Positions 45,287-53,134 of a stretch of 64,000 bases of DNA are shown here, piece after piece. Numbering within the stretch: the stretch's first letter is position 1; every line of letters begins with the position of its first letter. The translations under genes and the position numbers were made by a program. The notes under the pieces are model-generated. The model was given only the letters and a program-made list of their open reading frames with translations. It was not told the DNA's origin and searched no databases. Source of the DNA: Sphingomonadaceae bacterium (lineage in GTDB: Bacteria; Pseudomonadota; Alphaproteobacteria; Sphingomonadales; Sphingomonadaceae); contig CANFXW010000011.1 of assembly GCA_947451145.1 (NCBI GenBank), forward strand, positions 58,061-122,060, written 5' to 3'.

Positions 45287-46723
45287 TCAGTGGGTGAGGG
45301 CGCGGGTCTGGAGGCCTCGCGACCAGTCAAGCGCGGCGGCCATGCCGGGCGACATTTGCGTTGCGAGCACGTTTTCGATGAACGCGGTCTTCTCGATGAT
45401 CTGGAGCACCGCGTTGACCTTCAGGTGAGTGTTAGTCTGCCGGTCAGCGAGCGCCTGGCGGACTACATTCACCTGGGCTTGCCACATCTGGATCTTGGCT
45501 TCGTCGGCGCCGATGAAGCTCGACATCGAGCGTCCGGCTTCGCTGACGATACGGTCGAGCACGGCAAACAGCAGATCGACCGAGGCCAATTCGGCGAGCG
45601 TTTCGCGGTCATCGGTCGGCATACCGCGCCCGTAAGCGGCCTGAACGGTGAGGATCTTGTAGAGCGGCACGCTCGAGACCTGGAGCAGCTCCTTCTGCGC
45701 GGCGGTTATCGGCGTATCCTCGCGGATCGCCTGGACCATGCCATCGATCAGGGTCGAGACGCGGTGACGCAGCGATTTCGAGACGGAGAGGTTGAGCGAG
45801 CGGAACCCCGGATCGAGGCACTTGTCGGTTTCGTCGCAGTGGAAGATCAGGACGTTGCCGCCCGTGGTCCCGTCGAGCAGCGAGGTCACCAGGGTCGACG
45901 AGCTCTCGCCGACGATCGGCACGAACTTGCCAGGCTCGTCGTCCTTGGGCGGCACGTAGATGATCGTACCGAGCAGTGTCATCGCGTATTCGGCAAGTTC
46001 CTGGTCGAGCGTGCCGTTCGGCGAGAAGAACGCCGACTTCTTCAGGATAGTCCAGGTGTAGTTGCGCGCGACGCCGGGATTGACGTCATCGTACTTGCCC
46101 GCGCCTGCTGCCGTGGTGCTGGTGCGCTGGCCGCGGGTGCCGCAGCCATGCTTGGCGGCGGCGTAGTCGGTAAAGATTCCTTCGCTGTTGCCGATTGCCT
46201 CGCAAATCGCCTTGTCGGCCAAATCGCCTTTGGGCCAGATCCCGCCGACCAGCCCCTGCGCCAATTCGCAGGAGTTGATGTTGAGATTGTTCATGAGCTG
46301 CGCCTTCTGCGCGAACTCCTGCATGATCTTCGAGCACTCGGGGCAGACGGTGTCGATCGCGAGGGAGAACGCGAAGCCGACCGCGTTGTTGGCGACGGCC
46401 TTGAGCATCGCGACGATCTCGCTCGCGTTGATGAAGCTGAAGCTCCCCGCAAAGATGTCGATCCCGCCGCAGCCGGCGCGGGCGCGGGGCAGTTGCAGGT
46501 TGGCTATGTTGGTCGTCTTCTGCGGGAAGCGCGTCCAGACGTTGCCGAGGCTGTAGTAACCCGCCGACTGGCCCTGGAATGCGGTTGGACCGTTGACCTG
46601 CGCGGCGCCGCCGACGTCGTTCAGAAACGAGTCCATCGAACTTCCGACATCGGCGTGTAGCGAGGCCAGGGGGAGGGCGGCGGCGAGTAGCATCGCGGCG
46701 ATGCGTTTGAACCTAGTAGTCAC
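45287..46723 (-). CDS. traH: TraH, F-type pilus assembly protein
   Basis: 478 residues from a GTG with AAGGAAG upstream. It has a signal peptide (AAMLLAAALPLASLHA) and conserved TraH segments: SFLNDVGGAAQVNGP, FQGQSAGYYSLGN, RARAGCGGIDIFAGSFSFINASEIVAM and CPECSKIMQEF. It is periplasmic and required for pilus extension, with TraF and TraW. It overlaps the traF end by 11 bases. Confidence 0.92.
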   Translation of the reverse strand: MTTRFKRIAAMLLAAALPLASLHADVGSSMDSFLNDVGGAAQVNGPTAFQGQSAGYYSLGNVWTRFPQKTTNIANLQLPRARAGCGGIDIFAGSFSFINASEIVAMLKAVANNAVGFAFSLAIDTVCPECSKIMQEFAQKAQLMNNLNINSCELAQGLVGGIWPKGDLADKAICEAIGNSEGIFTDYAAAKHGCGTRGQRTSTTAAGAGKYDDVNPGVARNYTWTILKKSAFFSPNGTLDQELAEYAMTLLGTIIYVPPKDDEPGKFVPIVGESSSTLVTSLLDGTTGGNVLIFHCDETDKCLDPGFRSLNLSVSKSLRHRVSTLIDGMVQAIREDTPITAAQKELLQVSSVPLYKILTVQAAYGRGMPTDDRETLAELASVDLLFAVLDRIVSEAGRSMSSFIGADEAKIQMWQAQVNVVRQALADRQTNTHLKVNAVLQIIEKTAFIENVLATQMSPGMAAALDWSRGLQTRALTH

Positions 46724-47546
46724 GTCCGGCTTCCTTCGAGGTCAGGAGATAGATGCGGTCCTGGAGTTCGTCGGCGCTCATCACGCCGTAACCGATCGGG
46801 ATCGCGCGTTTCGCGGCGGCGTCCCACAGGACGACGGCGGGGGTGATGCCGGGATCGAGCCCCATGCGTTGTCGCTGGTTGGTCTCGACCGTGTAGCGCG
46901 GGAAATGCCGCGAGGGTCCGCCGTCGGTCGACACCGCACGCACCGTGATGTGCCAGGTCGTGGCGACGCCTTGCACGATCGGCGACATGACTTCGCAGGC
47001 GCCGCAGCTCTGCGCGAAGAAGTAGAACAGCCCGTAGCGCTCGGAGAGGTGGGCCATCACGCCGTCACGTTCGGTCTTGCGGTTATCCTGCCAGGCACGT
47101 TTGCCGAGGGTCGAAACCGGGCGCTGGAGCGTGTAATCAAGGTCGGGTTCTTGCCAGATCGAGCGCTGCCAGACATCGCTGAACAACGAGGCCTGATCGA
47201 GCTGGCGGCGTTGAAAGCGGATATAGGCGGTGACGTTCTCAGCTGTCGGCTCGAGGATCGCCTTGGCCTTAAGTTCGCGTAAGGTCGCAGTGATCGCATC
47301 GAGGCGGCTCGTCGCGCTCTGCTGATCAAGCGGCTGCGGATCGACCAGTTCGGGCGGCTTGGGCCTGGTGCAGTAGAACCAGTACCCGAGGCGCCGCTCG
47401 GCGCAGTAGAACGGATCCTGGCCATCGGGGGTAGTCACCGTTGGCGCGTCACCGGCCAAAGCCGGGAGCGGGGCGATGGCGAGGCTGGCGGCAATCAGGC
47501 AGGCGGCGACGAGCCGCTGGCCGCACTTATTGGCGAGCACGAGCAT
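46713..47546 (-). CDS. traF: TraF, F-type pilus assembly protein (thioredoxin-like)
   Basis: 277 residues from the ATG at 47546, with GAGGA upstream, overlapping the traN end by 20 bases. A signal peptide (VAACLIAASLAIAPLPALA) is followed by the patterned FYCAERRLGYWFYC and a C-terminal thioredoxin-like fold with the redox segment FFAQSCGACEVMSP. In F itself TraF lacks a complete CxxC; here CGAC is present, so disulfide activity is plausible, with the nearby DsbC-like protein. Confidence 0.9.
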   Translation of the reverse strand: MLVLANKCGQRLVAACLIAASLAIAPLPALAGDAPTVTTPDGQDPFYCAERRLGYWFYCTRPKPPELVDPQPLDQQSATSRLDAITATLRELKAKAILEPTAENVTAYIRFQRRQLDQASLFSDVWQRSIWQEPDLDYTLQRPVSTLGKRAWQDNRKTERDGVMAHLSERYGLFYFFAQSCGACEVMSPIVQGVATTWHITVRAVSTDGGPSRHFPRYTVETNQRQRMGLDPGITPAVVLWDAAAKRAIPIGYGVMSADELQDRIYLLTSKEAGRDY

Positions 47547-49239
47547 AGTAATCCTCGATCTTCTGTTGGATCTGGGTGGCGGCCTGGAGCTCATCGGGGA
47601 GGCGCGCGGCGTCGGTGAACTCCGCGTAGACTTCACTGAAATCCATTTTGCTGAGGTCGAGCCGGGCGAACTCGTCGATCGTGAAGCCGAGGCACTGTTC
47701 GGTCTTGGGCTTGCCCCAGGGCTTGTTCAGCTGTTGGCGGCCCTGCGCCTGAAGGATGCGCGAGAGCTTGGATTCAAAGCAGCAGTAGACCTTGCGCTTG
47801 GTGAGGCAGACCCCGAGGAACGAGGACGAGCAGTAGGTCCCGACATAAGCGCACAGGCCCTGCACGTCCTTCTGATGGAGCAACATCTCCTCACGGCTGC
47901 AGCCCAAGGCAACGAGCAACTGGATGCCCGGGATCAGCGGGAAGCCTTTGCCCTTGCAGCAGTTGAGGATCCCGAAGACCTTCGACGAGCAGGTCTCGCG
48001 CGTGCCTTTGAACAGGGTGAGCGTATCGGGATCGAACTCGCGGCGGGCCTGGTCCATCGCGTTCAGGGCAACGACCGCATCCTTGAACTCGTCATTCGGT
48101 TGGCGATCAATTGTCTCGCACGACCCATCGATGCAGTAGACGTCGCCATCGCAGATGAACTGGTTGGGGTCCTGGGGCTGGTCGGGAACCGGGCAGTCGT
48201 AGACCCGCTCGAAGGTCCGGCACGGGGTTTCGTCGGTGATGCAGTATTCCTGTTCCAACGTGCAACCAGGGGTCGAGGCGAGCGTGTTGCAGTCCTGCGC
48301 GGGGCTGAAGCGGTTGCACTGGTAGTCGCGGCGCCAAGCCCAGCAGGGCTGCGTCACCGCCACGCCCTCGATTGTCCGGGTGGTGGGATCGCTGTCGGTG
48401 CAGCTTTCTTGCGGGTTGTTGCAGCTCGCGTCGGCGGCAAGCGTAGCGCACTGGCTCTCGTCGCGATTGGCAGTGATGATCTGGCGAGTTGAAACGCGCA
48501 CTGCGGTCTCGCCGGCGACTGGCGCCGAGCAGGTGAATTCGGCAACCGGATCGCCCGGCTCGGTACACTTGAACCCGCCCGGCGTATCTACCCCCTGAAG
48601 GCACTTGCCAGGATGACTGCCGGTGTTGGTGCAACTTGGGATCTGGAATGCGCTGCATTCGAGATCGAGTTTTGAACAGTAGTAGAGATAGTCGGTCACC
48701 GTCGCGACGCTTGCTTGAAGCGCTACGGCGCAGCTCTGCGTCCGGCTCTCGACCGTGTAGCCGGTGTTGCAGGTTGCCTTGTAGCGCGCCGCTGTGCCGC
48801 TCGAGGGCGGCAACGGCACGCAGCGCCCCTGCGTACCGCTGACACCCATGCCGCTGGTGTAGGACAGAGGGTCCTCAGCGATCGTCTTCGAGCGCGCGAT
48901 CGTTGCGTCAAGATCGACCTTGTCGAACCTGGCACGGCGATCCATCGAATTTCGCATGGTCTGGTAGCCGGTGCTCGAACTTGCCTGGCTGGCGGCCTGG
49001 CGTTCCATCGCCTTGGGATCGTCGAAGTAGCCCGACTGGCTTGGCGTTCCGCCGTAGCCCGGAACCCTGTCTGCCGTGGGCTGGGTGGTCGCATCGGCCT
49101 GCGCGGCGCTGCCCAGATCCTTGCCGAAGGCCTTGCCGTCGGTCTTGGCGGCATCGGTGGCTGTCTGCGCCACGGCGGCGCCTGGAAATACAGGCGTCAG
49201 CATCAGGCCAAGGACAATTGCTGGGATCAGGGCTCTCAT
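47527..49239 (-). CDS. traN: TraN, outer-membrane mating-pair stabilisation protein
   Basis: 570 residues with a signal peptide (LIPAIVLGLMLTPVFPGAAVA) and a very Cys-rich central and C-terminal region: ESRTQSCAVALQ, then ECSAFQIPSCTNTG, CLQGVDTPGGFKC, and the conserved FGILNCCKGKGFPL and CLTKRKVYCCFESKLSRILQAQG. TraN in the outer membrane recognises receptors on recipient cells and fixes mating pairs. The start overlaps the trbC stop by four bases (ATGA). Confidence 0.92.
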   Translation of the reverse strand: MRALIPAIVLGLMLTPVFPGAAVAQTATDAAKTDGKAFGKDLGSAAQADATTQPTADRVPGYGGTPSQSGYFDDPKAMERQAASQASSSTGYQTMRNSMDRRARFDKVDLDATIARSKTIAEDPLSYTSGMGVSGTQGRCVPLPPSSGTAARYKATCNTGYTVESRTQSCAVALQASVATVTDYLYYCSKLDLECSAFQIPSCTNTGSHPGKCLQGVDTPGGFKCTEPGDPVAEFTCSAPVAGETAVRVSTRQIITANRDESQCATLAADASCNNPQESCTDSDPTTRTIEGVAVTQPCWAWRRDYQCNRFSPAQDCNTLASTPGCTLEQEYCITDETPCRTFERVYDCPVPDQPQDPNQFICDGDVYCIDGSCETIDRQPNDEFKDAVVALNAMDQARREFDPDTLTLFKGTRETCSSKVFGILNCCKGKGFPLIPGIQLLVALGCSREEMLLHQKDVQGLCAYVGTYCSSSFLGVCLTKRKVYCCFESKLSRILQAQGRQQLNKPWGKPKTEQCLGFTIDEFARLDLSKMDFSEVYAEFTDAARLPDELQAATQIQQKIEDYYARARQ

Positions 49240-50006
49240 GGGTCTTGCCTTTCAAGACGGGCGAGGTGCTGCTGGGCGATCCGCGCGCCGGGGCCGCCGC
49301 CCTCGCTGAAGGTTTCGAGCGCAAAGCGGGCAGTGACATTGCCGGTCATCCGGTCGAACGGCGGAACTTGCGCGGTGCAATCGAAGCCCGAGCAGAGGTC
49401 GAAGTCGCTCGCGGTGACGATGTAGGCCGGCACCTCGGTCACCCCGAATGCGCGGAACAGGCGTGGGTCGATCCCGACCCCGTCCATACGCTCACCGGGT
49501 TTGAGCACTTTGCCGAGCGCATCGGTCATCACCTTCGCCGAACCTTGGGTGAGACCGCGGAACACCACCACGCCGCCGGCGCGGGTGACATCGTCCATCA
49601 TCTGACGCAGCGCCTGAGGCGGCATCGACAGCGAAGCAAAGGCGATGAACCGGGGAGCCTCGCCCATGCCCTGCATTGCCATGTCGCCGGCATCGGCGAC
49701 CATTTTGTCGAAATCGAAGGTGGCGTCGGCAGCGGCAGGGCGGGGCGCCACCCCGGCGTAGCGCTGGCCGTTGGCCTTACCGTCTTCGGCGCTCTGGCTG
49801 GCCTCGGTGGTAACCGCCTTGGCCCGCTCACGCGCGCTGGCGGCGAGCGCATCGGCTTCACCCGCATTGCTGGCCGCCCGGGCGCGGATCGCCTCTAGGT
49901 CGATATCGGGCGCGGCAGTCTGGGCAAGCGCGCCGCCGAGCGCGCACAAAACTGCGGCCATGCTGGCGAGCGCGGCGAGGCCGCAATGGATCAGGTTCGG
50001 TTTCAT
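49236..50006 (-). CDS. trbC: TrbC, F-type pilus assembly protein
   Basis: 256 residues from the ATG at 50006, in an ATGA overlap with traU. A signal peptide (GLAALASMAAVLCALGGALA) leads to a helical spacer rich in Ala and Glu, then a TrbC core: FIAFASLSMPPQALRQMMDDV, GGVVVFRGLTQGSAKVM and the C-terminal YIVTASDFDLCSGFDC. A periplasmic partner of TraW in pilus assembly. Confidence 0.9.
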   Translation of the reverse strand: MKPNLIHCGLAALASMAAVLCALGGALAQTAAPDIDLEAIRARAASNAGEADALAASARERAKAVTTEASQSAEDGKANGQRYAGVAPRPAAADATFDFDKMVADAGDMAMQGMGEAPRFIAFASLSMPPQALRQMMDDVTRAGGVVVFRGLTQGSAKVMTDALGKVLKPGERMDGVGIDPRLFRAFGVTEVPAYIVTASDFDLCSGFDCTAQVPPFDRMTGNVTARFALETFSEGGGPGARIAQQHLARLERQDP

Positions 50007-51031
50007 AGCGCGCAACAGTTCCGTTTGCGCCAGACCAGGTAGCCCATGTCCTCGCCGATGGCGGGGTAGACCTGGCCGGCCGACATGAAGGTGGTGGACG
50101 CGCCGATCGGCGCGCAGGCGTAGCGACCCTTGGTTTGCGGGTTGGGATTGGTGGCCTGGAAGCGGTATTGCTGCTTGCGCATCACCGGCATCAGGTACTT
50201 GCCGCAAAGTCCCTTACCGCCCATCGTTCCCCAGGCGACAAGTTCGCGGTGGAGCTTGTAGGCGAAGCGCGACAGCGCGAGCCGCGAGGCCTGGACATGG
50301 CCGATCGTCGCCGAGACGTTGCCGTTTAAGGGATACATCGAGCCCTGACAGCCCGCGCACCAGAACAGGCTGTCCGAAGGCAGCTTGGTGGTTGCGAGCA
50401 CGCAGTCGGCCGCGCAGGCCGCGAGCGCCAGCGGATTGGCGAAGAGCACCGCCTCTGGGTTGATGATCGCGGTGAGTTCGCTGTCCTGCCACAGCGGGTC
50501 GATCTCGGTGATATAGAGGATATCGACCGAACCCGTTTCGAGGCAGAGGAAGTCCGCGACCAGCTCCATCCAGTAGATCAACGGGTAAGCGTACCAGTGG
50601 ATGTTCCATTGAGAATTGTACTGGGTCGCGCCGCCGACCGCCGAAGGCCCGGCCATGGTCTTGTGGCCGATGTCGAATCCCGGATCGAGCTTGAGCCCGC
50701 CGAGGTTGACGAAGCACCACGGCTTCATCGAGACGTCGGCAAGCCGGACGGGCTCCCAGAACCCCATCGCGATCCCGGGTCGCAAGCCGCAGAGGCACAC
50801 CGGCAGCGCCGGGTTGTCGGGATCGGGCCGGTTTGAGGGCCAGATCTTGAGACCGCCGATCGAGATCGGGAACAGGCACGACCAGCAGATGTCGGTGATC
50901 GGGTTGACGAAATGCCCGGTGCAGCGCCCCGGCGTTCCCGCCACAGCGGGCGTGGTAGCACCAAGCGCCATCAGGCCCGAGGCGAGGAGCGTCAAGCAAC
51001 GCCTTGCAAAAGAGGACTTCTTGCGTGTCAT
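50003..51031 (-). CDS. traU: TraU, F-type conjugation protein
   Basis: 342 residues from the ATG at 51031; the same frame is open much further upstream but those codons lie inside traW. Signal peptide (LTLLASGLMALGATTPAVA), then the TraU pattern GRCTGHFVNPITDICWSCLFPISIGG, CLCGLRPGIAMGFWEP and a Cys-rich C-terminus (FWCAGCQGSMYPLNG). It is periplasmic and needed more for DNA transfer than for pilus growth. It overlaps traW and trbC by four bases each. Confidence 0.93.
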   Translation of the reverse strand: MTRKKSSFARRCLTLLASGLMALGATTPAVAGTPGRCTGHFVNPITDICWSCLFPISIGGLKIWPSNRPDPDNPALPVCLCGLRPGIAMGFWEPVRLADVSMKPWCFVNLGGLKLDPGFDIGHKTMAGPSAVGGATQYNSQWNIHWYAYPLIYWMELVADFLCLETGSVDILYITEIDPLWQDSELTAIINPEAVLFANPLALAACAADCVLATTKLPSDSLFWCAGCQGSMYPLNGNVSATIGHVQASRLALSRFAYKLHRELVAWGTMGGKGLCGKYLMPVMRKQQYRFQATNPNPQTKGRYACAPIGASTTFMSAGQVYPAIGEDMGYLVWRKRNCCAL

Positions 51032-51687
51032 GACGGCCTCGCTGGTGGAATTTTGGGAGGTTGTTCGGTGACCAGCAGTTGACGGCCCTGCTGCTCGACC
51101 ACGGCCGGGACTGCGCGGATCGAAAAGTGCTCGGTGAGCTTGCCGCCCTGGTCGAAATAGAACCGGCGCTGTTTCGCCTTCATCAGTTCGAGCGGTGCGC
51201 CGCCAACCAGAATGAACTTGGCGGGTGTGCGACCGTAACGGGCAAGCGCCCAGTCGATTTGGCGCTGATCGTCGCCGTCGAGGAACACCAGCGGTGCGCG
51301 CAGCGGCACGGTGTCGAGCGGATTGACCCGCGTGCCGCGCGCGATGACCGTGCGGCCCTTGTCGTCCTTGATGTCGGCATCGACCGTGATTGTTGGATCG
51401 AACGACCAGCGTCGCACGGCGCTGGCAAGGCCGATCCCGGCCACCGGGGTCGGACGGTTGACCCTGGCGATCGTCCGGCGCTTGAGTTCCTCGTTGAGCT
51501 TGGCGGTCTCGCCGGTCGCTTCGAGATGCAGCAGCCGGGCATGGATCTGTGCGAGGAGATCGGGCTCGATCACCGGCCAGACTGCGCCGTATTGACCGAA
51601 GTCGCGTCCCTGCGCCTGACCTGTGACAACAAGTGCGAGCGCGGTGGCGCAGAGCGGGAAGGCCCAAGTCTTGGTTGCGCTCTTCAC
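51028..51687 (-). CDS. traW: TraW, F-type pilus assembly protein
   Basis: 219 residues from a GTG in a GTGA overlap with the S26 peptidase stop. Signal peptide (FPLCATALALVVTGQAQG) followed by DFGQYGAVWPVIEPDLLAQI, the family N-terminal signature, and the C-terminal FVLDGDDQRQIDWA-like segment (LVFLDGDDQRQIDWALARYG). Periplasmic; works with TrbC and TraU. Confidence 0.92.
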   Translation of the reverse strand: MKSATKTWAFPLCATALALVVTGQAQGRDFGQYGAVWPVIEPDLLAQIHARLLHLEATGETAKLNEELKRRTIARVNRPTPVAGIGLASAVRRWSFDPTITVDADIKDDKGRTVIARGTRVNPLDTVPLRAPLVFLDGDDQRQIDWALARYGRTPAKFILVGGAPLELMKAKQRRFYFDQGGKLTEHFSIRAVPAVVEQQGRQLLVTEQPPKIPPARPS

Positions 51688-52235
51688 AGCACCGGCCTCC
51701 CGACGCCAAGCACTTGGGGGCGGCATATCCACCCGATCGCGGCGTAACGGCTGTCGAACCCGTCCTTGTGCTCCGAACCGACGAAGTAGCAGTTCGTGGG
51801 GATGGTACCGGTCGGCCCAAGCGCCAGCGGCTCGCCGAGACGGCTCGTGACCTTCGCAAGCGCCACCGGCGTGCCATTGACGAAGAACTCGCGGCTTTTC
51901 TCGGTGACCCGGTCGCCCGCAATACCGAGTACGCGTTTGCCGAATGGCTGCGGCTTTGACCCGAAATGCCGGGCGACGAGGTCCGACCGCGGCGGAGCGA
52001 AGACGATGAGGTCGCCGCGCACGGGCGTGCCCGTGCGGTCGAGCCAGATCGCCCAATAGGGCAACGACGGGCTGGCGTTGATCATCAACGCGTGATTGTC
52101 GGCGAACCGGCTTGTCGCCCCGAGCGCAAGCGCGCCAGCGCCGAGCATGGCCCAAAGCGACAGCCTCGGCGCACTGGCGAGCAAGGTGCCGATGCGCCCG
52201 CCGGCGCGTGGTGAGGTTGTTTCAGCGGACGGCAT
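51684..52235 (-). CDS. Conjugative-transfer S26 signal peptidase (TraF/TrhF type)
   Basis: 183 residues from the ATG at 52235 with AGGAG upstream, overlapping the trbI end by 14 bases. One N-terminal membrane helix (LSLWAMLGAGALALGATS) precedes a type I signal peptidase fold: INASPSLPYWAIWL contains the catalytic Ser region, FGKRVLGIAGDRV the Lys region, and YFVGSEHKDGFDSRYAAIGW the last box. It probably matures the TraA pilin or other exported Tra proteins; classical F lacks it, but RP4-like and many environmental F-type systems have it. Confidence 0.88.
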   Translation of the reverse strand: MPSAETTSPRAGGRIGTLLASAPRLSLWAMLGAGALALGATSRFADNHALMINASPSLPYWAIWLDRTGTPVRGDLIVFAPPRSDLVARHFGSKPQPFGKRVLGIAGDRVTEKSREFFVNGTPVALAKVTSRLGEPLALGPTGTIPTNCYFVGSEHKDGFDSRYAAIGWICRPQVLGVGRPVL

Positions 52236-52638
52236 GGCTCGATGCTCCTGGGGCTCCGAGGCGGCGCGCGGCGTCGGTGCGGACCTGGTCGGTGAGATCG
52301 GGGACGCCGCCCGAGACCACGGCCTCGGCGACGAGCACTGTGCGCCCGTCGCGGCCGAGCGCCGCGACCGAGGCCTCGACCGCTTTGAGGTAGACCCCAA
52401 CTCTTGCCTGGGTCTCTTCGGCCGGTCGGCCCGAGCGGGCTTCGGCTTCGACGAAGTCGCCCATGATTCGGGAGAGCTGGACCGTGACAACCTCGCGGTG
52501 CTGGAGCGCCACGATCTCGTGGGTCGCCCAGGCAGCCCAAATCGTGGAAGCGAGCATTGAGCCGGTGAGCATCAATGCGGTCGGTGAGAACCCGGCGAAC
52601 CGGTGCATCGCCCCAGATGTTGCCAAAATGTTCCTCAC
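52222..52638 (-). CDS. trbI: TrbI-like protein of F-type system
   Basis: 138 residues from a GTG in a GTGA overlap with the preceding gene. One N-terminal membrane helix (ALMLTGSMLASTIWAAWATHEIV) is followed by a helical periplasmic domain (VVTVQLSRIMGDFVEAEARSGRP) and VLVAEAVVSGGVPDLTDQV, the pattern of F-type TrbI (Trbi_Ftype). It influences pilus length and retraction in F. The position between traC and traW agrees with the F order. Confidence 0.8.
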   Translation of the reverse strand: MRNILATSGAMHRFAGFSPTALMLTGSMLASTIWAAWATHEIVALQHREVVTVQLSRIMGDFVEAEARSGRPAEETQARVGVYLKAVEASVAALGRDGRTVLVAEAVVSGGVPDLTDQVRTDAARRLGAPGASSHAVR

Positions 52639-53105
52639 GAGCCTTTCCTCCGGGTTTTGAGCCCGTCGCTGACCTCGTCGAGGAAGCGCGGCAGCCGCCA
52701 GGCGGCGACCGCAGTGGCGAGCGCGACGAGGAACCAGGTCGACTGGCTGGCGAAGGCGTATTGGCGGTCGGGCGTCGCATCGGCGAAGGCACCAAACAGC
52801 GAGCCCAGGAAAGCAAAGCTCATATCCATCTTCCCGCCGGTCAGCAGCAGCAGGAACATCAGCGGCAGCCCCAACGCTATGACCCAGCAGGCCATCAGGT
52901 AGGCGCCCGACTTGATCAAGATGTAGCAACAATCGGCACCAATCCCCCACCAGTGGCGGCGCGGACCTTGTGCGGCGCGGCGCGGGGGGCGAGGGAGGTC
53001 CTCTCCTTTCTCGACAGCAGCAATGATCGGGGCGTGGGGGAGCCAGTCCGGCTCGGGCTTCGCTTCGACCTCGCGGTCGAAAGGGGTTTGCAGGCAGTGC
53101 GGCAT
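52635..53105 (-). CDS. Hypothetical membrane protein between traC and trbI
   Basis: 156 residues from the ATG at 53105, with AGGAGG 11 bases upstream; the ATG at 53138 overlaps the traC stop by four bases (ATGA) and is an equally serious alternative (167 residues). Two membrane helices lie near 70-105 (ILIKSGAYLMACWVIALGLPLMFLLLL) and 120-145 (STWFLVALATAVAAW). The N-terminal 60 residues are soluble and Pro-rich. The family is not recognised; its place in the operon implies an inner-membrane transfer component. Confidence 0.7.
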   Translation of the reverse strand: MPHCLQTPFDREVEAKPEPDWLPHAPIIAAVEKGEDLPRPPRRAAQGPRRHWWGIGADCCYILIKSGAYLMACWVIALGLPLMFLLLLTGGKMDMSFAFLGSLFGAFADATPDRQYAFASQSTWFLVALATAVAAWRLPRFLDEVSDGLKTRRKGS

Positions 53106-53134
53106 GGGATCTCTTTCCTCCTGTTTGCTGGGGT

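Noticed and set aside
50003..51922. 639-codon open frame covering traU and most of traW
   Set aside because: The first 297 codons have no family features and lie antisense-frame to TraW and the S26 peptidase; the signal peptide and ATGA overlap put the TraU start at 51031.
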